From Flavobacterium sp. MC2016-06 (GTDB taxonomy: Bacteria; Bacteroidota; Bacteroidia; Flavobacteriales; Flavobacteriaceae), in NCBI RefSeq assembly GCF_009711165.2, contig NZ_WMID02000016.1, positions 1 to 64,000 of the forward strand: a stretch of 64,000 nt of DNA, written 5' to 3'. Made by a program: the position numbers and the translations under genes. Below the pieces are notes generated by a model that saw nothing but the letters and a program-made list of their open reading frames with translations, did not search any database and was not told where the DNA came from. Below, piece after piece: positions 58,876-64,000 of the stretch. Numbering within the stretch: the first letter of the stretch is position 1; every line of letters begins with the position of its first letter.

Positions 58876-60291
58876 ATGGAAAAAGATAACATTGCAGTAG
58901 GTCTAGATATTGGAACGACAAAGATAGTTGCCATGATAGGCAAGAAGAATGAATATGGTAAGCTGGAAATTTTGGGTATTGGAAAATCCAAAAGTTTGGG
59001 TGTTGCCAGAGGAGTTGTAAACAACATTACGCAAACAATACAATCGATTCAGCAAGCTATAATCGAAGCAGAAAATAATTCAGGTTACAAAATAAAAGAT
59101 GTAGTTGTGGGTATTGCCGGGCAGCACATTAGAAGTATTCAGCACACAGATTACATCAGTAGAAGTAATCCGGAAGAAGTAATTGGCGAAAATGATATTC
59201 AACTGTTAATCGATCAGGTAAACAAACTGGCGATGTTACCAGGAGAAGAAATCATTCACGTATTGCCGCAAGAATTTAAAATCGACGGACAATCTGAAAT
59301 AAAAGAGCCAATCGGAATGTACGGCGGAAGACTAGAATCTAGTTTTCACGTAGTAGTTGGGCAGGCATCTTCAATCAGAAATGTTGGAAGATGTATTCAG
59401 AGTTCAGGAATCGAATTATCAGGATTAACATTAGAACCATTAGCCTCGGCAGATGCGGTTTTAAGCCAAGAAGAAAAAGAAGCAGGAGTAGCGCTTATCG
59501 ATATCGGTGGTGGTACTACTGATTTAGCCATTTTTAAAGATGGTATCATTCGTCATACAGCAGTAATTCCTTTTGGAGGAAATGTAATAACAGATGATAT
59601 TAAAGAAGGCTGTTCGATTATCGAAAAGCAAGCTGAACTTTTAAAAGTAAAATTCGGATCGGCTTGGCCGGGAGAAAACAAAGACAACGAGATTGTTTCA
59701 ATTCCAGGATTAAGAGGAAGAGAGCCAAAAGAGATTTCACTTAAAAACTTATCTAAAATTATTCATGCCCGCGTGGTAGAAATTGTAGAGCAGGTTTTCG
59801 CAGAAATTAAAGCATATGGTCACGAAGATCCTCGTAAAAAATTAATTGCAGGAATTGTTTTAACAGGTGGAGGCGCACAGCTGAAACACATTAAACAATT
59901 AGTAGAATACATAACAGGAATGGATACTAGAATTGGATATCCAAATGAGCATTTAGCAGGAAATTCCAGCGAAGAAATCTCAAGTCCGTTATTTGCAACT
60001 GCAGTTGGATTAGTAATGAACAGTATCGAGAATAGTACACAAAGTGCTGTTAGAATGGAACTTGTAAATGAGCAGCCAAAAGTTGTTTATAGAAATGTTC
60101 CAAATCCAGTACAACAGCGATACGAAGTAGAAGAAAACTACGTTGACAAAGTAGAAACATTTGAAGAAACACCAAGAGAAATTAGAAATAATAAGGCCTC
60201 TTCTGATGAATCTACAGAGACAAAAATAAGAAGATCATTTTTTGATCGATATGTCGATAAAATCAAAGAATTTTTAGACAACGCAGAGTAA
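58876..60291 (+). CDS. ftsA: Cell division protein FtsA
   Basis: Actin-like ATPase that tethers FtsZ to the membrane. Phosphate-1: GLDIGTTKIVAMIG (~10); phosphate-2 and adenosine: LIDIGGGTTDLAIF near 207 and ILTGGGAQLK near 325. The 1C domain is between. A charged, disordered linker follows, and the last ~20 residues (IRRSFFDRYVDKIKEFLDNA) form the amphipathic membrane-targeting helix. At 471 aa it is longer than E. coli FtsA (420), because of the linker. Confidence 0.95.
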   Translation: MEKDNIAVGLDIGTTKIVAMIGKKNEYGKLEILGIGKSKSLGVARGVVNNITQTIQSIQQAIIEAENNSGYKIKDVVVGIAGQHIRSIQHTDYISRSNPEEVIGENDIQLLIDQVNKLAMLPGEEIIHVLPQEFKIDGQSEIKEPIGMYGGRLESSFHVVVGQASSIRNVGRCIQSSGIELSGLTLEPLASADAVLSQEEKEAGVALIDIGGGTTDLAIFKDGIIRHTAVIPFGGNVITDDIKEGCSIIEKQAELLKVKFGSAWPGENKDNEIVSIPGLRGREPKEISLKNLSKIIHARVVEIVEQVFAEIKAYGHEDPRKKLIAGIVLTGGGAQLKHIKQLVEYITGMDTRIGYPNEHLAGNSSEEISSPLFATAVGLVMNSIENSTQSAVRMELVNEQPKVVYRNVPNPVQQRYEVEENYVDKVETFEETPREIRNNKASSDESTETKIRRSFFDRYVDKIKEFLDNAE

Positions 60292-60369
60292 TAATAAGAG
60301 AAGGAATTACTATTGGCCCCAAGTCAAGAGTAAAAAATGTATTAAATAAGAATTTCAAAAACCAAAAAG

Positions 60370-62355
60370 ATGATGAGCAACTCAGAATTTGGAAGTATTT
60401 CATTTGATTTACCAAAAAACCAATCAAATGTAATCAAAGTAATAGGCGTAGGCGGCGGTGGAAGTAATGCTATCAACCACATGTTTAAACAAGGTATTAA
60501 AGGCGTAGATTTTATCGTTTGTAATACCGATTCACAAGCACTTCAAAATAGTTCAGTACCGAATAAAATTCAATTGGGTATGAATTTAACAGAAGGACTT
60601 GGAGCAGGAGCAAATCCTGATGTAGGACAGCAGTCTGCTATAGAAAGTATTGCCGATATTGAGAAAATGTTAGACCGTGGTACTAAGATGGTATTTATTA
60701 CCGCTGGTATGGGTGGTGGTACTGGTACAGGTGCTGCTCCGGTAATTGCACAGTTGGCAAAAGAAAGAGAAATATTAACCGTAGGTATCGTGACAATTCC
60801 GTTTCAATTTGAAGGGAAAGTACGTCAGGAACAAGCGCTTTTAGGAATCGAAAAATTGCGTAAGCAAGTCGATTCGTTAATTGTAATCAACAATAATAAA
60901 TTAAGAGAAGTATACGGAAATCTTGGTTTTAAAGCAGGATTCTCTAAAGCAGATGAAGTTTTGGCAACAGCCTCTAGAGGTATTGCCGAAGTAATTACGC
61001 ACCACTATACTCAAAATATCGATTTACGTGATGCAAAAACTGTTTTGGCAAACAGCGGAACTGCGATCATGGGATCTTCTGTTGCTACGGGTGAAAATAG
61101 AGCAAAAGATGCGATTATTTCTGCATTGGATTCTCCGTTGTTAAACGACAACAAAATTACAGGAGCCAAAAACGTATTGTTGCTTATCGTTTCTGGATCA
61201 AACGAAATTACATTGGATGAGATTGGAGAAATCAATGATCACATTCAAGCTGAAGCAGGTTACAATGCCAATATTATCATGGGAGTTGGTGAAGACGAAA
61301 CTCTTGGTGAGGCTGTTGCTGTAACTATTATTGCTACAGGTTTTGACGTTGAACAACAAAATGAAATTGTAAATACTGAACCTAAAAAAATCATCCACAC
61401 GCTGGAAGATGAGCAAAGAAGTGTTCACAATTTAACAAACAGAGCGCTTACTTCTTTTGATTTGAATGCAGAAACACCTACTGCGAAATCAGAAGAGAAA
61501 ATTGTTTTTGAATTGATGGAAGATACGGTTGCTCCCGTAGTACCAACTCCTGTTGCACCAGTTGCAGTTGCTCCAAAGATGAATCAGGAAGAATTAGTAG
61601 TAATGTCAGAGTTTATTAAAAACCTTGATGTTACTTTTGAAATCGTTTCGCCAATTACTGATATCGATTTTACTATTTCTGCTCCAGAAACACAGCTTTT
61701 TGAAGAAACAAGACAAGTACAACATAGAGTTTTTGAAAAAGAAGAACAAACTACTTTTTCATTCGATCTGCCTCTTTTTAGAGCTGAACCAGAAGTGAAG
61801 AAAGAGCCGGTTGTAGAACAGGAAACTAAAATTTTATTCGAATTAACGAATGAAACACGTAATATAAAAGTAAATGATCCGGTACAATTTGTTCCGGTAA
61901 CTGAACTTTCGGATAATGGTATTATTAAATATTCATTAGAAGAGTACATGGAAGTTGAGAATGACTTGATAACATCAAAACCGGTTGAAAAAGTGATAGA
62001 AGATGTAATTCCTGCGGAATTAAACATTACTTTAAAGCCTAGAGTTGATTTTGCTCAAGAAGCTTCATTTACAACTACAGACAACGTTTCTCCGTTAGAA
62101 TTAACAATCGAAGAAACTTTACGCTTAAGAGCAGAAGAAAGAAGAAAGAAACTAAAAGAATTTAATTATAAGTTCCACAATAATGTTTCTAGAATTGACG
62201 AACTTGAAAAAGAGCCAGCTTACAAAAGATTAGGTATCGATCTTTCAAATAATCAGTCAAATACAACAAATTCTAGAATCTCTGTAGGTACAGATAGTAA
62301 CAATGATTTACAATTGCGTTCAAACAATTCGTTTTTGCACGACAACGTAGATTAA
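60370..62355 (+). CDS. ftsZ: Cell division protein FtsZ with a long C-terminal extension
   Basis: Tubulin-like GTPase forming the Z-ring. The GTPase core (~15-325) has VGGGGSNAINHM, AGMGGGTGTGAAPV (G-loop near 115) and NNKLREVYGN. After it comes a region of about 300 residues rich in Val, Glu, Thr and Pro (PVVPTPVAPVAVAPK), far longer than the ~50-residue linker of E. coli. Near residue 615 is EPAYKRLGIDL, a conserved segment, then another ~35 residues of Asn/Ser-rich tail. The start could be the first or second ATG (MMSNSEF). A strong terminator follows. Confidence 0.96.
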   Translation: MMSNSEFGSISFDLPKNQSNVIKVIGVGGGGSNAINHMFKQGIKGVDFIVCNTDSQALQNSSVPNKIQLGMNLTEGLGAGANPDVGQQSAIESIADIEKMLDRGTKMVFITAGMGGGTGTGAAPVIAQLAKEREILTVGIVTIPFQFEGKVRQEQALLGIEKLRKQVDSLIVINNNKLREVYGNLGFKAGFSKADEVLATASRGIAEVITHHYTQNIDLRDAKTVLANSGTAIMGSSVATGENRAKDAIISALDSPLLNDNKITGAKNVLLLIVSGSNEITLDEIGEINDHIQAEAGYNANIIMGVGEDETLGEAVAVTIIATGFDVEQQNEIVNTEPKKIIHTLEDEQRSVHNLTNRALTSFDLNAETPTAKSEEKIVFELMEDTVAPVVPTPVAPVAVAPKMNQEELVVMSEFIKNLDVTFEIVSPITDIDFTISAPETQLFEETRQVQHRVFEKEEQTTFSFDLPLFRAEPEVKKEPVVEQETKILFELTNETRNIKVNDPVQFVPVTELSDNGIIKYSLEEYMEVENDLITSKPVEKVIEDVIPAELNITLKPRVDFAQEASFTTTDNVSPLELTIEETLRLRAEERRKKLKEFNYKFHNNVSRIDELEKEPAYKRLGIDLSNNQSNTTNSRISVGTDSNNDLQLRSNNSFLHDNVD

Positions 62356-62378
62356 TACTACTTCTATAATAATTTTAG

Positions 62379-62418
62379 TAACCCGAAAATTGGATTTAAT
62401 TTTCGGGTTATTTTTTTT
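62379..62418 (+). terminator. Terminator of the dcw cluster
   Basis: A 13-bp perfect stem TAACCCGAAAATT / AATTTTCGGGTTA with a 6-base loop and eight T, 23 bases after ftsZ. Confidence 0.93.
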
Positions 62419-62475
62419 ATCTTCGCACAGAATTTAAGAATTTGACTTTTATAAGTAGTATATAAAATAAATATT

Positions 62476-62538
62476 GTCTTCCTAAGCAAAGTAGAAGGTT
62501 GATTCAATATAAAAGGCTTCGACTTCGCTCAGCCTGAC
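62476..62538. repeat. GAGCGAAGTCGAAG-type repeat pair
   Basis: AAGCAAAGTAGAAG (in 62476-62500) and the complement of GAGCGAAGTCGAAG (in 62513-62538) are near-complementary (11 of 14 in the core). The second copy (CTTCGACTTCGCTCAGCC) is the intact form of a repeat I know to be common between genes in Bacteroidota. No ORF is enclosed. Confidence 0.65.
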
Positions 62539-62627
62539 AAAGTGTATTAGATTAAAACAAGTCACTAAGAAATTTTCAAGTTATAATATCAATATATAAG
62601 CATAGCTTATTTAAATACGAAACAAAA

Positions 62628-63077
62628 ATGAGTTTACAAACATTAATCATGGACGAGATTAAAACCGCCATGAGAGCCAAAGATACAGTAGCATTAGAAG
62701 CATTAAGAGCCATTAAATCTGAAATGTTATTAGCAGCAACTGCATCTGGATCTAAAGAAGACTTAACAGAAGACGATGAAGTTAAATTACTTCAGAAATT
62801 AGTAAAAACACGTAAAGAAAGCGCTAGAATTTTTACAGAACAAAATCGTCCAGATTTAGCTGAGCCAGAATTAGCTCAGATTGCTGTAATCGAGAAATTT
62901 TTACCAGCACAATTAAGTGAAGAAGAAGTAGAAGCTGTAATTGCTAAAATTATCGCCGAAACTGGAGCTTCTGGAATTGCATCAATGGGAAAAGTTATGG
63001 GATTGGCATCTGCACAATTGGGCGGAACTGCTGAAGGTAAAACGATCTCTACGATTGTGAAAAAACTATTGGTTTAA
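62628..63077 (+). CDS. GatB/YqeY domain-containing protein
   Basis: A 149-aa protein matching the YqeY family, which resembles the C-terminal part of GatB, the amidotransferase subunit that helps charge tRNA-Gln/Asn. Signature stretches: IMDEIKTAMRAKDTVALEALRAIKSEML, DDEVKLLQKLVKTRKESA, EFLPAQ-like EKFLPAQLSEEEVEAVI, MGKVMGLASAQLGGTAEGK. The free-standing form has an unclear role and may bind tRNA. It follows the dcw terminator and precedes tRNA-Arg, separated from it by a palindrome. Confidence 0.88.
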   Translation: MSLQTLIMDEIKTAMRAKDTVALEALRAIKSEMLLAATASGSKEDLTEDDEVKLLQKLVKTRKESARIFTEQNRPDLAEPELAQIAVIEKFLPAQLSEEEVEAVIAKIIAETGASGIASMGKVMGLASAQLGGTAEGKTISTIVKKLLV

Positions 63078-63094
63078 AATAAATTTTAGATATT

Positions 63095-63141
63095 AGAGTG
63101 TAGATTTTAGATTCCAATAAGTAATCTAAAATCTACACTCT
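63095..63141. repeat. Perfect 19-bp inverted repeat
   Basis: AGAGTGTAGATTTTAGATT (63095-63113) and its exact complement (63123-63141) with a 9-base loop. It is not followed by a T-run, so it is not a normal terminator, though it lies 17 bases after the YqeY stop. It belongs to the palindromic spacer class of this window. Confidence 0.85.
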
Positions 63142-63158
63142 GAAATCAGCAATTAACT

Positions 63159-63232
63159 GACCGCGTAGTTCAACTGGATAGAATATCAGATTTCGGCTCT
63201 GAGGGTTGGGGGTTCGAACCCCTCCGCGGTCA
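63159..63232 (+). tRNA. tRNA-Arg (TCG)
   Basis: A 74-base cloverleaf: acceptor GACCGCG / CGCGGTC, anticodon stem TCAGA / TCTGA, loop TTTCGGC with anticodon TCG at 63193-63195, T-arm GGGGGTTCGAACCCC. It reads CGA and related codons. CCA is not encoded. It is probably co-transcribed with the YqeY gene. Confidence 0.95.
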
Positions 63233-63243
63233 CTACAAAAATT

Positions 63244-63279
63244 AAAAAGCCTGCAAAATATACATTTGCAGGCTTTTTT
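63244..63279 (+). terminator. Terminator after tRNA-Arg
   Basis: A 14-bp stem AAAAAGCCTGCAAA / TTTGCAGGCTTTTT with a 7-base loop and a T-run. Confidence 0.88.
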
Positions 63280-63481
63280 ATGTTCGAAAATCTTTTAGTT
63301 ATTTTTTTACTTTTTACAAAATCAATTTACGCGAGTAATGTTAGTATGGATTTCAACACGGTTATTTAATTTATAGATTATATTTTTTCTTACTGCTAAT
63401 CTAATTACAAAATGATCTTTAAATTCACTCAAATGTCCAAACTTGGTGTAACAGCTTTTAACGGTTCATTGTTTCTGTTGT

Positions 63482-63991
63482 TTATTCTTTTAGTTTTAGT
63501 TTCCAATTGAATAATGTTTTTGTTTCTTCAATTTTCAAAAAATTATTTTTCAACAAGATTTTAAATGAAGCGATATTTTCTTTTTCGGTAGACGCAATTA
63601 TTGAAAATACCTTAGGTTGGGATTTAGCCCAAGTTATTAATCCAGCAACAGCTTCTGTCATAAACCCTTTTTTTTGAAATTCTTCATAAGTTCCATATCC
63701 AATTTCAATTTCTCCATCTGAATTTGGTTCTCCAACAATGCAAATATCTCCAACCATTTTGTTGTCAACTTTTGAAATTGCTGTCCAAAGAGTTGAGTAT
63801 AAGTAGTTTTTAGTCGTATCGGCTACATTTGGTAAAATTGTTTGTTCAAAAGCTTCTTTTAGTTCGGGTGAAATTTTTCTTGAAGTTGTATTTAAATTTA
63901 ATTCTTCTTCCAAAGAGTTGTCACATTTAGTATATTTTACTAATTGCTCATAATTTAATGGTCGTAAAATAAGTCGTTCTGTTTCTATCAT
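63482..63991 (-). CDS. RimJ/RimL-type GNAT N-acetyltransferase
   Basis: A 169-aa acetyltransferase. ETERLILRPLNYEQL at the start is the usual RimL-like beginning; NKMVGDICIVGEPN, GEIEIGYGTYEEFQKKGFMTEAV (with the CoA-binding R/QKKGFMTEA region) and ASTEKENIASFKILLKNNF follow. RimL-type enzymes acetylate ribosomal or other protein N-termini and antibiotics or amino acids, so the substrate cannot be read. The start ATG is 9 bases before the window end, so the promoter is outside the window. Confidence 0.85.
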   Translation of the reverse strand: MIETERLILRPLNYEQLVKYTKCDNSLEEELNLNTTSRKISPELKEAFEQTILPNVADTTKNYLYSTLWTAISKVDNKMVGDICIVGEPNSDGEIEIGYGTYEEFQKKGFMTEAVAGLITWAKSQPKVFSIIASTEKENIASFKILLKNNFLKIEETKTLFNWKLKLKE

Positions 63992-64000
63992 TTTTGGTTG

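Noticed and set aside
61584..62027. 147-codon frame opposite the ftsZ linker
   Set aside because: Ser/Thr-rich shadow of the Glu/Thr/Val-rich linker; no promoter and no recognised product.
63159..63232. tRNA-Arg as an integration site
   Set aside because: No integrase, no duplicated tRNA 3' end and ordinary genes on both sides.

Overview
The window is a continuous piece of chromosome from a Bacteroidota bacterium, most likely the genus Flavobacterium. The evidence is an AT-rich composition, TAnnTTTG-type -7 promoter boxes, almost no Shine-Dalgarno sequences, the gliding genes gldB and gldC, a type IX secretion 'plug' protein, DUF5916 and DUF6702 proteins, and a division and cell-wall cluster in the usual flavobacterial order. 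No species can be named from sequence alone.

Layout. 1-9.6 kb: heptamer tandem repeat, CocE/NonD-type hydrolase, an orphan protein, pruA, apaG, the T9SS plug protein and a SNF2 helicase. 9.7-15 kb: methyltransferase, a GxxExxY (PD-(D/E)XK-like) gene framed by inverted repeats, map, a DUF445 membrane protein and gpmI; two copies of a 32-bp dispersed repeat lie behind the methyltransferase and gpmI. 15-21 kb: DUF5916 protein, two convergent overlapping L,D-transpeptidases, a decayed ORF and duplicated tRNA-Gly genes. 21-28 kb: pepE, a translationally coupled operon of three paralogous exported proteins plus a DUF6702 protein, an M1 peptidase, tatA and a PAP2 phosphatase. 28-36 kb: PhyH-family dioxygenase between two copies of a REP-like composite, O-methyltransferase, a LEA-like lipoprotein, a YceI protein, rlmN, a polyprenyl synthase and GNAT. 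36-41 kb: an ECF sigma / putative anti-sigma / barrel protein trio, and dnaG whose zinc ligands are all replaced. 41-46 kb: response regulator, nadE, gldB-gldC, engB and an alpha/beta hydrolase.

45.7-62.4 kb is the dcw cluster, all on +: mraZ, rsmH, ftsL, ftsI (with PASTA), murE, mraY, [four-helix-bundle gene], murD, ftsW, murG, murC, ftsQ, ftsA, ftsZ, closed by a strong terminator. It makes and uses lipid II and builds the septal machine. murF, ddl and murB are not in it. The mraZ promoter carries GTGGT boxes at exact 10-bp spacing, a good candidate for the MraZ autoregulatory operator. The window ends with a YqeY protein, tRNA-Arg and a GNAT gene.

The most unusual signal is the intergenic DNA. 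Many spacers hold a palindromic or heptameric repeat, each from a different family, and two palindromes enclose a small ORF: the four-helix-bundle gene inside a perfect 29-bp inverted repeat between mraY and murD, and the GxxExxY gene inside a 17/20 inverted repeat between map and a methyltransferase gene. This looks like one architecture (ORF within a palindrome) used by two unrelated small proteins.
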